A program made the translations under genes and the position numbers. From contig CM055100.1 of assembly GCA_029204225.1 (NCBI GenBank), forward strand, positions 3,323,089 to 3,387,088: DNA of 64,000 bases. The letters run 5' to 3'. Under the pieces are notes generated by a model, which did not search any database, had not been told where the DNA came from, and saw only the letters and a program-made list of their open reading frames with translations. Source of the stretch: Diphasiastrum complanatum. Its lineage: Eukaryota > Streptophyta > Lycopodiopsida > Lycopodiales > Lycopodiaceae. Below are positions 10,726 to 24,200 of the stretch, one piece after another. How positions within the stretch are numbered: the stretch's first letter is position 1; every line of letters starts with the position of its first letter.

Positions 10726-10843
10726 GACTAGAGATGGATGAGGAAGCAAAGAAGGAGAAAAGAGAGATAGGAAGGGCGATGTAGGACTAGAGGATTTATT
10801 TTTGTCAGCAACTAGATTCCAACAAGAAAGTGATATGATACCA

Positions 10844-11264
10844 TATTATGAACCTAATCATAGCTATTGGTATAAATGAAAGCATAAAATGACAAATAAC
10901 ATTCACAAAGAAATCTCCAACTAAGAAAAGTTGATGAATAACAATGGTTTCCGATAGCTCAGGTAAATTTCCAAATCTCTGAAGAACATAGAAACTCCCC
11001 TACAAGAAGCTCAAGACACCAAACTCATAATGATGGAAATGCTAGATCCTTGGCCCCTATTTATACTGAAATGGAAAAAGTCTAGAAGGTTCCAAATGCG
11101 ACCTCTTGTAGAGTCCCAAACTGACATTTAGGCTTATTTACTGAAATATTCTTATCTAAATAACAAATTAGGCCTATAAAAACAATTACGAGACCCTAGT
11201 AAGTTGTCAGTACAGTTAGGGCCATAACTTAGCAATATGGACTAAGCAATGTACGTCCATAACA
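10844..11264 (-). mobile_element. Antisense LTR, TGTTATGG family
   Basis: On the minus strand it starts TGTTATGGACGTACATTG and ends TTCATAATA. It is followed by a degenerate primer-binding site (gatacca on the plus strand, 10837-10843). Its start resembles the LTRs at 2039 and 31869. Confidence 0.55.
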
Positions 11265-12400
11265 GTTTCCAAGGTAGATGGATATTCCATGAATTCCATT
11301 GAAAATAGAAATATATGACTCAAATAGATGGAATCCATGCCATTCTTATGGAGCAAACTAGTGATGCATTAGCAACAAGTGCTCTCCATGTAAAAAGAAA
11401 ACTCAATGAGGCTATGTCCATAGAGAAATATGAATACATGATCTAGTAATGAAAAGAGTGCCCAAATCACTTGAGTACATTTTTGAAGCCTAAAGGGGAG
11501 CTAAATGAACAAATGGCAGTATTGTCAGTAGAGATGTAGATGCCTCATAAACCATCATAAGAACACATGCCTCTACTTGCATTGCATGAAACAAAAGACT
11601 GTCTAAAGGAACCAGTGGCTGTACCTCAGCTATGCAAGCATATGTCTTAAACATTGATATTGGGCATGTACCTCATGCATAATAGGCTCTGACCACTCTA
11701 GATTTGCATATCCCTCATCACATTGGTCCTATGATATATAATCTCTGGAATAGTAGCCAAAGTAAAAAATATATCATTTAAGGAAAGTTGATCCTCGTGA
11801 TACTTATCTAGTCTCATGTCTATTAAATACATGTGCTCATACCTCATAAGGCTTAGTTATCAACTGAATCATGGGTTTTAGCATAAATTGATAGTACATG
11901 AAGCCTAACCATCTCCCATGAAGAGTGGCAAATAGTATCACATGGAATCAATGGCTAAAGCTGTACAAGCAATAGCAAAGGCTTGAGTTCTTCTATGAAG
12001 AGCTTAATAGAAAATGATAAGCTACTTAGTGAATGTACATAGGGCCTATTGACACCCAACAAGAACCCTAAAATAGAAGCTTCTAGGTACTTGACCTAAG
12101 CTTTTCCAAACTAGGGTCACAAGAGGGACAATAGTGCTAGAAGGTCTACACCCTCCCGATAGGACCCCACTCCAAGACCAAAAATAGGAATAGTAAATGC
12201 ATGAAAGAAGCCTTTAGGTTAGTAAAAAGGCTTGTGACCAACAAGTGAATATAGGCCTCGTAAATGAGTATAATTCCTACCGTTAATGAATGTAAGCCCT
12301 GTAATACATGTCATCTATGGACCCAGCAGTCCATAACTGGTACCCCCTTTTTCTATGCCCTACACTTAACTAGACGTGACTACCTCAATTTGGTAAGTAG
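11265..12400. other. No gene seen
   Basis: Contains stops in all frames. The block near 12290-12335 (tacatgtcatctatggaccc and following) recalls LTR-type sequence at 1080-1135, so this is probably LTR-derived debris. Confidence 0.4.
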
Positions 12401-12700
12401 TTTTCGCAATTGGATTGAAAAGCTCTTTAACTCAACTCGAACTACTTAAAACACATCCTCATTCCTTCGCTTTCTCTCAACCGCAAGTCTTTCTCTCATC
12501 CTCAAGCCATCTCTATCTCTCATCTTGTCTGTTTCTCTTAGCTACAAATCTTTGTCTCTCATCCTCAAGCTGCCTCTATCTCTCAACTACAAGTTTCTCA
12601 ACGATACATGCTTGTCTCTCAACTATCTTTAAAAAAATGCTCTCTCAAAAACACCCTCATTACAAGCTCGCTACAAGTCATTCATTGTGAAAAGAAAGAT
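12401..12700 (+). repeat. CT-rich irregular repeat
   Basis: Repeated blocks of tctctcatcctcaagc and tctatctctcaactacaag occur between 12475 and 12625. The 91-codon frame through it is compositional, rich in Ser and Leu. Confidence 0.55.
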
Positions 12701-12759
12701 ATTGTGTGTTATAGTTTTTTGACATGTAGTAAGTAGGATACTTACATGTTAGTAGATCA

Positions 12760-13370
12760 TGTACCATTGATAACAAGTGCATCTCGGATAATCAGGACTT
12801 GTAAAATGCAAATTGTAGGTACAGCCCCAACAAGCTATATTTGTAGAGATTCAAACAAGCTGCAAAATCGAAAGACAACGACCTACTATAGGTTTTAGGT
12901 GAAACATAAGTAGAAAGAGATTTCGATAAAGATATGCAAAACTAAGAAAAATATAAAATGATAAAAACTCGAAATTGATGAAATTTTGTTCTCTGAACTT
13001 CTAGATGTTACATTGATAAGCTATAATGTGTAATGGAAGTGATTCACTATAGGAAGACAAAAGGTAAAAGATTCTAAGATGGATGCAAAAAATGTAGTGA
13101 GAAAATGACATGAAAAGTGGATCTATGTGTTTGTGACTTTAAGAGATCAACTTTACGGCAGGTAAAGTGCATGTGAAGCACCCTACTATAGAAAGACCAA
13201 TGATTCAAAAAGTTTCAAGAAATGACATGAAAGAGTAGGAACAAGATGAATTACCAAAAATGGAAAGACTTGGAAATTTTGAAAATGAACATCCACATTG
13301 CATAATCAAGATGTATAAAGTGCATTATAGTGCCCCACTATAGGAAGATTAGTGATATAAATACTACACA
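12760..13370 (+). repeat. Diverged ~150-bp tandem repeat
   Basis: The motif CTATA(G) within a conserved surrounding (ccctactataggaagacc) recurs at 12886, 13047, 13186 and 13338, a spacing of 161, 139 and 152 bp, with related flanking words such as gaaatgacatgaaa. Confidence 0.5.
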
Positions 13371-15186
13371 AGATGGAGACAAAAAAGTATGAAAACAACC
13401 ACAATTACTCCAAAATGTGTTTTGGGATTATTGGTTCGAAATACTTGTCTTGGAATGCTAGCATTCCATACAATGAAAGTTAGCAAAAAGCACAAATTTT
13501 TCTTTGAAAAGGGCTGCAGCCCTACCTTTTCTAGATTTTTATTTTGGAGAGAGGAGGTCAAAGATGTATACAAGTGGCCAAACTCAATGAGTGAAGGCTC
13601 TAGTGAAGCTATTGACAACTCTACATGTGGTTCTGAGCATCAAAACAAGTATTCCTTTGGTTGTAGACACAAAAGTCAACCTGCACTTATTTGATTGGTT
13701 TTCTAGTTCTTCCACTTTGAAAATCTGCCATTTGGGTAGCCATTTTTATACAAATGATGGCCAAGCTTGTGACATGTGATGTATCATGGAAGCCCCTATG
13801 AGGACAAGTTTACACACAATGCTTTGTAGAAGGGAGACAAAGATCTACCTCACGAAGGAGTTGGAGTTAGCATGTGCTTCTTGTGCTACCTATGGGTGTT
13901 GTGTCCTTGAAGACAGTGGACATACATATGATAAAGTGCCATTATTAATATGGTGGTATCTTCTTGTGTGGGCACCATAACCTTAGAGACGTAAGCATCT
14001 TAGGGAGCACACGCACATTCACAAAACAACAAAGGTTTTTTTATGAGCACCTATCCATAATTTGAGCAACTATTCAAGAGGTTGCTATGGCCAACGTGGT
14101 GATGTAGGTGTTTACTGTAGTCAATGTGGTGCAAATTTCATAAAAAATGCCACAAATTTAAAATCCATGGGTTTGATGATGTAGGAAGACTTCCTTAGCA
14201 TAGTTTAGATCCCATGTGCATTGTGCAGTCTGATGTATGGACCTTGTCAAGGAGGACATTGCTACCTTTACATGGATGTCACATTTAGGGCTCTTGCCAT
14301 TGTGAAATTTGTCACTAGAAAGCTTGATACTTTCATCGTGTTCCAGACTCAATTTGAAGAAACTTGCACTCACTAGGTTCATTGATCATTTTGTTGTGCA
14401 CAAGAGGCTATTGCTAGTGCAAGATGGCAACTAATCCTACATTTGTGGCATATCATTGTAGTTAGGAGGTAGCTAAGTCTTTTGTATGTTTGTTGAGGAT
14501 TTCTAGAGGCACGCGAGGAGATCGTGGAGGCGTTGAGGCCTATTTACATGTTTTGCACTTTGGTGGAGTGCACGCTTAGCCTCATATACGAGTTCTTGGG
14601 GAGATAGAAGAAGAGAGGACTTGTAGGATCACGAGAGCGAAGATTAGAGAGGAGAGACATGATGTTGGGGATGGTAAGGGAGTTGAAGCGAAGTAGGATG
14701 AGGGGGATGAGGTTTAGGAGAAGATGAAGATTGAACTTGAGGCAGGAGAAGAGGCATATGATGATTATGAGTGGAACTAGAGGCAGGCCCAAAGCCTCAA
14801 AAAAGACTAGAATCATGGATCTCCATCTGGATTTTGGACAAATACATCTCATTTCCTCGAGTGGCATCCATCGAGGGCTTCGTATTTACTTTTTTTCAAT
14901 CAAAAAATGGCTGAAGGTTGAGAACGAGTAATTATGTTGTTTAGCTTTTTCATGCCAAGTCGCCACTAATAAGGCTATGACTTTATCTTATTGCTAACAA
15001 CTATCAAGATTCTTGATCACATCTCTATCAAAAAATTCTCATAGATGAAATATTGGAGACTTGATGCTTGATGCATGTTAGAATTTGGCATTGTGTGCCA
15101 ACACTTTGGAGATTAGTTTGCATAATCACGTCATTTGTATGGCACTGAATCTTGCAGCTCTGACTTGTAATGTTTTGTGTTTCTAG
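13371..15186. other. No gene recognised; intron or upstream flank of the CEP104-like gene
   Basis: Frames of 60-107 codons occur on both strands but show no domain and no convincing splice context. The upstream exons expected for CEP104 (its N-terminal domain) are not visible here, so this is probably intron sequence. Confidence 0.45.
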
Positions 15187-15294
15187 ATCTTGATTCAAAA
15201 TCTAAAGGTGCTTGGTGAGCACATCAAGGAGTTGGAGCTTCAAAAACGAGCTGCTGTGGAGGAAGAGGACTATGATGTTGCTAAATGGTGCAAG
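15187..15294 (+). CDS. CEP104: CEP104-like exon a (coiled coil)
   Basis: Acceptor tttctag|ATC and donor AAG|gtgagt, phase 0 in and out; 36 codons. It includes [20 protein letters not shown] and then YDVAKWCK, matching the coiled-coil heptads of CEP104 where an E-D-Y-D-x-A-K motif recurs. A stop codon lies in frame just before the acceptor, so translation must come from an upstream exon. Confidence 0.75.
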
Positions 15295-18200
15295 GTGAGT
15301 CAACTTTCCTCTGAACTTGCTCAAAAGATGTGGAATGTAAAATATATAAAAAACGTCTTGTTTCATGGGATTGAATTTTTATTTTTGTTTTACTTTTGAA
15401 TTTTATAACGTATCCATCCTTTTTATGTGTTTGAAATTTTATCTATGGTTGATGTAGAGTATGGCAGTCTTTTGTCCAAATCTCTCATTTGTCACATTTT
15501 CCCCTTGGTTCCCTTCATCAATCTTTTGAATTGCAAACCCTCTTCCATCAAGGATAAGAATGGTGTACGAATCACTCAATATCTATAATTTATAATTGAA
15601 GGAATCCACATGAAGTTCTCAACAAAACCGAGAGATGTGACAAGGACCCCATCTTGGCCTAGCGTTAGTTGGTAGTTGACTGGAGTGGGTAGTTGTTCCA
15701 CTATTGGGTGTGATGGTGCACGATGGCGGGTGGTAACCAATAGACTCCAGTGGGTGTTGTTCGGTAGTTCGGGTATTGTTAGGTCCAAGGTGGCCTGGCC
15801 AGCCATGCATGGATGCCACATGCTCGGGAACTTGGATAACAAGTAAGAGCTATAAGGGTTGCCTAAGGGTGGGAGGAGATTCATTCTACACAACAACTTT
15901 CAGTGATTTGACGAGCTTATGCTCTTTGCTCAATTTATGAGGGATTTGGGGGAGAGAAAGGCAAAATCGGGATAGGTAGTTGTTTCCAAGCCTCTATGGG
16001 TGCATTTCCACCTCTGAAAACATTTGATTTCTTGTAGATAGCTAGCCCACTAGTTGCATGCACTTTTCCTTGTTAAAAAAGAATTGCAAAATATGTTATA
16101 ACTTTTCCTTTAGTTATCAGATTGAAATCAAATTTCAAGCTATTTGTGGTACTAAATTGCAGCTTGGAAGGCATCAACTCAAAAAAAATCTTAGATTTTA
16201 CTCAAAATTTGGCATATTTCAGGTTGTTGGAGTTGCGCAACTTCATAATTTTCTTGTTTCTTGTCCTTCCACCCCATGAGCATCCACGGGCAATGGATGC
16301 ATGGCACCTGTTGTTAGAGTCCAATTACGACTCTATCATGACCTTGGCACAGCCGGTTACCAAAGGGCCTGAGGCCTAGGCAAGGGTCGGTGATCGACGA
16401 GGACATCTGTCCCAAGTTGGGACCGGTGCGTCACGAGTAGTGACCCGGGCCACCTGACAAGCTGTCAGAGATGCAGTGTGTCTTTGGCGGGGCACGAGGG
16501 TGGTACCCTATGAGTCACTCAGTATTCACAGGTCACGGGGGCCAGGCATGCCAAGTGGACTGATCACCCACAGGTGGATGCCATGTGCCAGTTGACGGGA
16601 ATAGCAGGTAGAAGGACTCAAGGAGGGGGTGCCCATGGTTGGGAGGTTCATTCGACACACCGGCTTCTAGGATTCACGAGCTTGGAGAGACTGGCTTGTG
16701 ACAATTGGTATTAGAGCCTCGTTCTAGAGAGAGAAAGTGTAAAAATTGTCAGAAAACATGGGAGGTAGATTGGAAAAGAAAGGTGGGCCTCCAGCGCTGC
16801 TGTCCAGCATACAGGGAGCCCACAAAAACTCATTTTGAAGGAGAAAAGGTGATAAAATCTCTTGGATGCTCCATCGGCCTCCTGTGGCCTATCTCCATCA
16901 CTGAAAAGAGGGAAATAGATTCAAATTTGCAGGGATTTGGGGGCACTCGTTTCCTACTGTTCCAGCGCTGATCTAGCGCATCTTTTCAGAGCTGTTTCAA
17001 CGATTTCTAGTAGGGAAATTTCGACGCACCTTGTTCCTACAGCTCTAGCCCATTTTTCCAGATGGTTTTTCGCTCATAACTCTCCGGAAAGCATCCATAG
17101 CGATCCTATAGAGCTATCATACGCCGGTGTTGGAGCAGATTTGTCTCTGTTTCACCAAAAAGTCGGTTTTCAAGCAAAAAACAGGTCAAATTTTTGGATT
17201 GGGCGTAACTTCTCCGATTTTTCTCCGGTTTCTGTTGTTAAGGGTGGGAATTTAGCCTAGTAGGAGGGCGACCTTCTGGCCAAATCGACGGTTCGTGAAA
17301 AGCTTTTGCCGTTTGGAAGAAATTCAACGTCAAATAGCCCGTTTTTTTTCCTGTTTTTTTTTACTTCCAAGCCGATTTGACCACAGTCAGGGTCGTGTCC
17401 AATGTACACGACCAACAGGGCAAGACAGTGTGAGCACGGTCCATAGCCATGGCGGGCCTAACACAGTCTAGGGACCCTGTCAGCAGGATAGGGCCCCCAG
17501 TTGGGTCCAGTTATGTACTCAGTACATAGCCCCTAACTAGTATACCCTTAGGTACTGGGCCATTACCATTAAGGGCATGTCCTTATGGGACCCAAATAGA
17601 TAAGGTTCAGTATCCTTATCCTCTAGAAGCTTCTTTTGGGCTTCTTTGTGGGTATAAGTAGGCCCTCATTAATCTCTCTCTTTCCTGCTTATGTGTTGCT
17701 TTCATAGCTTAAGTCTTGCTTATGTGATGCTTTCATAGCTTAGCTCTAGATCAGTTGTGGCTCTATTCGTAACTTGGTATCAGAGCACTTTCCTGAGCAA
17801 TTGGATAGTGTTGATTTTTGCTTTTCGGTTTATTTTTAGATTGATTGGGTTTTCGAATTTCTTGTTGTGCTTTTATTACAGGTTGCAGGATCTTCTATTG
17901 AGGAGACTGCCATCTCTCCATTTATGGCGCCCATCTCCTCCAGCCATCTCTCCTTGCTACCATAGTTCTCGTTTGTGGTGTGTAAGAAAGGCATAATCCC
18001 TGCCATCATCTCCTTCTCCTAGCTCTCTATTTGTCATCTCCGGATCTCCATCGCTGCCATCTCTATAGAGTGCTCCATCGCTGCCTTCTCAGCGCTCTCC
18101 ATCGCTCTACTCTCCTCCACCTCCAGCGCTACCATATCTCCAGCTCCCACGCTCTCTTCCTATCAGAGCTGCCCCTCCGATCCTCTGTTAGCCCCTGATC

Positions 18201-21200
18201 GCCCCCCTCTGATCTGATCAGATCAGTCCACCCTCAGCCCTACCCCGCTCTATCCGCCCCTGCTTCCGCCTGCCTGCCTGTGCCCTCTCTCTGCCTCCGC
18301 CTACGTACCCACGTCGGTCTGTCTCCTGGCACCCGTCGCCTGCCTCCTCTGATCATCCCTCTGATCATCCATCCTCCTGCCCCTCTGCTCTTGTGATCGT
18401 CCTCCTGCCCATTGTCGCCCGCCGACCTCCTGCTCCCCGCCTCCTGCAGCCCCTCCTGTTCCGTCCGCTCTCACCTTCCCCTTGCCCCCCCGTTCTAACC
18501 CTCGCGCCCTCCCTCGTTCTGTCGCCCGTCCACCTGAGTTGCACGACCGCCCACCATTACCCAACCGCCGTCGCCCATCCACCTGCGTATCCCGTCCACC
18601 CGCCCTCATTCCCTGCGCGTGCCCAAACGCCCACCCGCGCTCCCTGCCGTCATCCCGTCGCCCGCCCTACCCGTGCTTTGTGCCAGTGCCGGCCGTCGGC
18701 CGTCTTTTGGACCACCCGCCATCGCACGCACTCTGGAGTTTGGACCGCCGTCGTCTGGCAGCCGCCCAACCACAAAAAAAAAAATAAAAAGAAAATTTTT
18801 ACGTTCCATTTTAGCCCGTTTTTACGTTAGTTCTCTTTTTCCATAGCTAGCAGTGGGGTTCATTATGCACCAAACCCACCCCCTGGCTTCCCACGTCAGT
18901 CAGCTCCTGTGCCACATTTTCCACGTCATCCAGCTCTTGAGTCACAATCATTTGAGTCACTTGTGTCATTTGAGACAGTCATAGAGCTATTTGAGATAGT
19001 CATTGAGTTACCTGAGTTAGTTCATGTCTCGCATAGTGAGTTTGAGTCACATCTACAACAGATGCTTCACAGGTTGATCTTACAGATACTACAAAGGTTG
19101 ATGCTGATATTACAGATACTACATGCCTTAGTGCAGTTCCCGAGTGCTTTGATACTGTTGCATCCTTTGCTACTGCTGATGCTATTACATGCTTTGATAC
19201 TGATGCTGATACTGATGATGAGTACCTTGGTGCTGCTCCTGAGTGCCATGCTACAGATATTGTAGCCTATGTTCCTAATCGCACTGCTTTTGAGTACCAT
19301 GCTACAGATGTTGTAGCCTATGCTGCTTATTACGATGAGTCTATGGTTGTTCTTTTAGATGACTTGCCTACTCATTCAGTAGTAGCACTACACATGTCAC
19401 ATGCTTCTACATTTCATGATGGTTCCTACGTTGGGTGTCCTATCCCTCCGTTGATAGTTCCTATTCATATTGTATATGCGGATCTTCTAGATGCATATTT
19501 AGGCCAGAGCTTATTAGTTGGTGTCCTTGGCATTCATGGTTGCTGCATGATCTCTTTATACTTCAGGTTCCTTGGCATTCCTGGTTGCTGCACATAGCTT
19601 GGTCTTTGATGTTGTTCCAGAGTGGTTGCCGAGCTGTGCTTTTCCGATGGTATTCTTGGGCTATTCGACTAGCTTTGGATATCTCAGTTGTTGGGGTCCT
19701 GCATATCGAGATTTTCCTATGGTCTTCTTGGGCTATTCGGCTAGCCCTGGATATTTCACTTGTTGGGGCCCTTCACTACGACATATTTCTTTGGCATTCT
19801 TGGGCTATCAGAGTACCTTGAGCAGTTTTCTTCTCGCTTGGTTTTCTTTATGCATCTACATTAGTTGCTTATAGTTGATGTACAGTGCTTTGTAGTTGCT
19901 CACTGTTACTGTATAGTGTTTTGTGGAGTTTGTGTGATACTTTTGGAGTACCTGTTGTGACGACTTATGTCCTCTCCTTCAGTATTTCCATTGGTTCATG
20001 CCTTATTTCTCCTGTATTATGAGTCTTTAGATTTATTGATTTTCGTCCTGATGATTGGTTATAACCATAGCTATTGCTTGGGGCCAACATTGTGGACAAT
20101 GTTGTTTTAAAGTAGGGGAGAGTTATGTACTCAGTACATAGCCCCTAACTAGTATACCCTAAGGTACTGGGCCATTACCATTAAGGGCATGTCCTTATGG
20201 GACCCAGATAGATAAGGTTCAGTATCCTTATCCTCTAGAAGCTTCTTTTGGGCTTCTTTGTGGGTATAAGTAAGCCCTCATTGTATTCATTTGACAGCTG
20301 ATGATATTGATCTCTCTCTTTAGTCTCCTTAATCTCTCTCTTTCCTGCTTTCTAGGGTTAAGTCTTGCTTATGTGCTGCTTTCATAGCTTAAGTCTTGCT
20401 TATGTGATGCTTTCATAGCTTAGCTCTAGATCAGTTGTGGCTCTATTCGTAACTGGTCCCGACGTGCAGTCGGCCACGTCAGTGCCACGTGGCCGACACT
20501 TGGCAATATGCATGCTATCAGTCCTCACACTGGGCTAGGAGGGGCTTACTCTATATCAGGGAGTAGGCAAGGTTGGGTGGATCAGTTAGTGTTTGCGGAT
20601 TTAGAGTAGGAAGTAGCGAGCAGATTCATCGCTGTAGAATCAGCGACCTACCTCTGTTTTCCCAGTGAAATCTTTGCGGGTCTGAGCGAATTTCAAGTCA
20701 AAAATGGATGAGCAGGTTCAGCGCTGCTAGTAACTTTCAAAATTCGGATTTTTGAGAAAGTTTTGGGCCTCAAATCAGAAAATTCTGAGCAGTAGAACCT
20801 CAGCCTGTCCAGCGAGCAGGGTGCCATCATCGAAAATCCAGAATTTGGAATTATTTTTGGCTTCAAATTTGTTTTTTTTGGACCAACTCAGATGCTGTCA
20901 GATCAGCGAGGGTAGGCAGCTATCAACCTCAAAAAGTTTTGCACCTTTTTGGGTCCTTTGCCTGGTTTTTTGGAGCCCCACGTCTGCAACTCTACTCAAG
21001 AAACCGGAAATTTTGGTACCATTTCGGAGCCTCAAACTCGGATTTTCCAGAACAGCCGGGAGAGAACAGTAATGGACAAGTCCCTAATCCAATATATCTC
21101 GCATATCGAGAAGCAATTTTAAAAATAAAAAATATGGATGATTATCAGAAAATCAGGGAATTTGTCCGTGGCCAAAAACAAGTTCATCTTGTTCAAACCG

Positions 21201-24200
21201 TAAGTTTCCCCAGTGACTCGGCAGCTTCCGAGATCAAAGTGTTTCATGAAGATCATGAACACTGTTGCCAGCTAACCTCTGCAATGCTAGCGAGACCCTT
21301 TAGCTTTGGGCCACATGACCTAGTACGTATGCATGGGAAAGTTGGTAACCAGTCAGTTAGAGTTATGGTTGATGATGGGGCAACCCATAATTTCATCAAC
21401 TACACCCTGGTTAAAAAACTTAAACTTCCAGAAGTACCTAGTCAGCATAGGTACATAGTTTCATTAGCTAAGGGTGAAGATAAGAAAATTTGGGAAACTA
21501 TGGTAAGTAACTTAAATCTTGGTATTCAGGGGTACCAAGATGAAATAAACTTTCAGATAATGCACCTGGATTGCACAGATATTGTTCTCGGGAGAGACTG
21601 GCTTTACAGTTTAGGACCTTCCCTCCACAGAAACTATCAGGAGAACACCCTCAGCTTTCAGCATAAAGGCCGAGAGATCCAATTGCATGGGGAGCATGAT
21701 GTTTCCAACAGTCCTATGGTCTGCAGTTCAGAGCTCTGTCAGATAATCGGAGACGACGACCACCAGGTACAGCACCTGTTTCTAAACCTCCATATCGGGT
21801 CAGCCGAACAGAGGATGAAGAAATAACTAGGCAGTTAATATATTATCTTGGGAAAGGCCAAATTTAGACTAGTAGTTCACCATGGGCCTCACCAGTCCTT
21901 TTGGTGAAAAAGAAAGAGGGGTCTATGCGTCTTTGCGTAGATTATAGAGCCCTCAATAAAGTCACAATTAAGAATAAATACCCTATGCCTCGGGCAGACG
22001 AGTTGTTTGATCAACTCTAGACCTCAGATTGGGATATCATCAAGTCCGTATAAAAACGGAAGATGTCCCAAAAACAACTTTTAGGACTCGTCATGGTCAT
22101 TATGAGTTTAAGGTGATGCCATTTGGGCTCACAAATGCTCCAGCTACCTTTATGACCTTGATGAACAGTGTCCTCAGACCATACTTGGGTAAGTTTGTAG
22201 TCGTATTTTTAGATGACATCCTCGTCTACAACAAAATGAGGAAGGAGCATCTAAAACACCTCAGAAAGGTGTTTTGACTGCTTAGAAAGCATAAGCTTTA
22301 TGCTAAAGTGATATGTCTATCAGATATAGACGGGGGAAATTCAATACAGTAGCAGATGCCCTTAGCAGAATGCCTATGATAAACGAGCTGAGTTTTACTC
22401 AGATTCGTAATGAGTTACTCGAGTCCTTGAGAGGGAAGTGCCAGTATGATGCATTCTTCTCTACTATCTGGAACTCAGTCCAGAGCAGATAGTTACAGAC
22501 TCCAGAACCACTTCCCGGGGCTGGTGCCAGTTCATCCAAGAATATGGCAGCTTCCGTTGAGGATGATGATGAGTCCAAGTATACGTCAGATGACGTTGAG
22601 GATTCTGAGCCTGTATTACCCAAGCAAACCCCAGTGGTTGAGGGTTAGTTGACTCAAGGATTCAAATGGAAACCGTATTCCATTCAGGATGAGTACTTGC
22701 TCTATAGAGATAGAGTATGTGTCCCCAATTCAGAGGATTATAGGCAGCAGGTCCTATATTAGTGTCATGACAATCCTAGTGCAGGGCACCCAGGCATACA
22801 GAAGACCTATGAGCTTCTTCATAGGCAATTTTTCTGGCCCAGTATGAAAAAGGACGTCCAACAATATGTAACCAGTTGCCAGAAATGTCAAGTAAATAAA
22901 GCAGAGCGTTTAAAGGCAGGAGGGTTGTTGCATCTCTTAGAAATACCAGCTGGTAAATGGGAGAGTATCTCCATGGATTTTATAGTAGGCCTGCCTAAAA
23001 CCCAAAGGGGTAATGACGCTATATGGGTCACAGTTGACCGTCTAACCAAAATGGCTCATTTCATTCCGACCAAAACAACCGTTAGAGCTCCAGAGTTAGC
23101 GAGGTTGTTTGTAGACGGGCTATTTAAATTATACGGCCTACCTTCTGGCATAGTCAGCGACCGGGACAGTAAGTTTACTGGAAATTTTTGGAGGGCAGCC
23201 AAAATTCCGGAAGAGATTCCCGAGTGGCTAGTAGTCCACAAGTTCATATTTGGCCTTCGTGGAGAGTTGAGGCCTTCAGTGCTGAATGAAGGATGCAAAA
23301 CCTTAGAAGAGGCAGTTGCTACAGTTCTCAACTTTGAAGGTAACGTGCGCACCAAGGCTGAATCTGGAGCGCCAAGCTGGCCTCAGAGGAAGGGTTTGCG
23401 AAAGTCTGGCCAAGCTAGTCAGAAAGGCTTTTCGCAGAAGGATCTATCCAGATGTAGCAGACTTTGAAGTGCAAGGCGGGATCTCCTATGGCTCGTCGTG
23501 CTTACAACAAGTCTCCCCTCAGTCCTAAGCAAAAGGAAAAGGCCAAGAAAGACGGATTATGCTTTTTATGTCTTGGCAAGCATCTTTTCAAAGATTGTCC
23601 TCGACGAACGGGCAAGAAGCTCCATACTATGCGACGTCAAGATGAGGGCAAGGATGAGGAAATTTTGGATGACTTGTTGGTAAGTGATGATGAGGACACT
23701 CGTCGTGTCATGACTATTTCGGTGCGGAAGCTTGTTCCAGAGGCACCAGTTTGTTATCTATCCACCAAGGTGCGGGAAGCTTATTAGTTTCCAGATAGTG
23801 AACTGATACGCATGAGGGGAAAGCTGGAAGGTCATGACGTGCTCGTCTTGTTTGACATCGGTTCCTCGCATGATATTATCAATTCTCGCGTGGTGAGGAA
23901 GTTTCGCTTGGCTACTGTTCCATCTGATTACCGGTATACTGTTGAGATGCCAGATGGTAAGGGAACAGAGGTTTGGGATGAAAGAATCTCTCGGGCGTCT
24001 TTGTCTATTCAGACGTATACCGAGAAGTTAGATTTTGAAATTACTAAACTAGCTAAGTTTGATATTGTACTTGTAAGCGGTGGCATGCAAGTAAGCAGCC
24101 CACTATAGATTTTAAGTCACATGTGTATAAGTTCAGGCATGAGGGTATGTCTCATGTCTTAAAGGGGGAGAGACCATCTGTTGAGGGTCCTCTTGTTACC

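Larger units (their letters stand above)
17509..20454 (+). mobile_element. Non-autonomous LTR element W
   Basis: A 2.9-kb element nested in Y. Left LTR 17509-17774, primer-binding site 17775-17786, internal region of about 2.3 kb, polypurine tract 20109-20120, right LTR 20121-20454, TSD GGTCC. There is no protease, RT or integrase. The internal DNA is first a C/T-rich low-complexity tract (about 17940-18780), then an acidic repetitive frame. It therefore depends on a partner element. The LTR termini are AGTTA...TAACT. Confidence 0.85.

Noticed and set aside
12760-13370. CRISPR array
   Set aside because: Units are long, diverged and lack short identical repeats with unique spacers. The genome is eukaryotic.
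18301-18830. Pro/Arg/Ala-rich open frames on both strands as genes
   Set aside because: They overlap on opposite strands in a C-rich tract inside W. Composition alone removes stop codons, and no domain or start context supports them.
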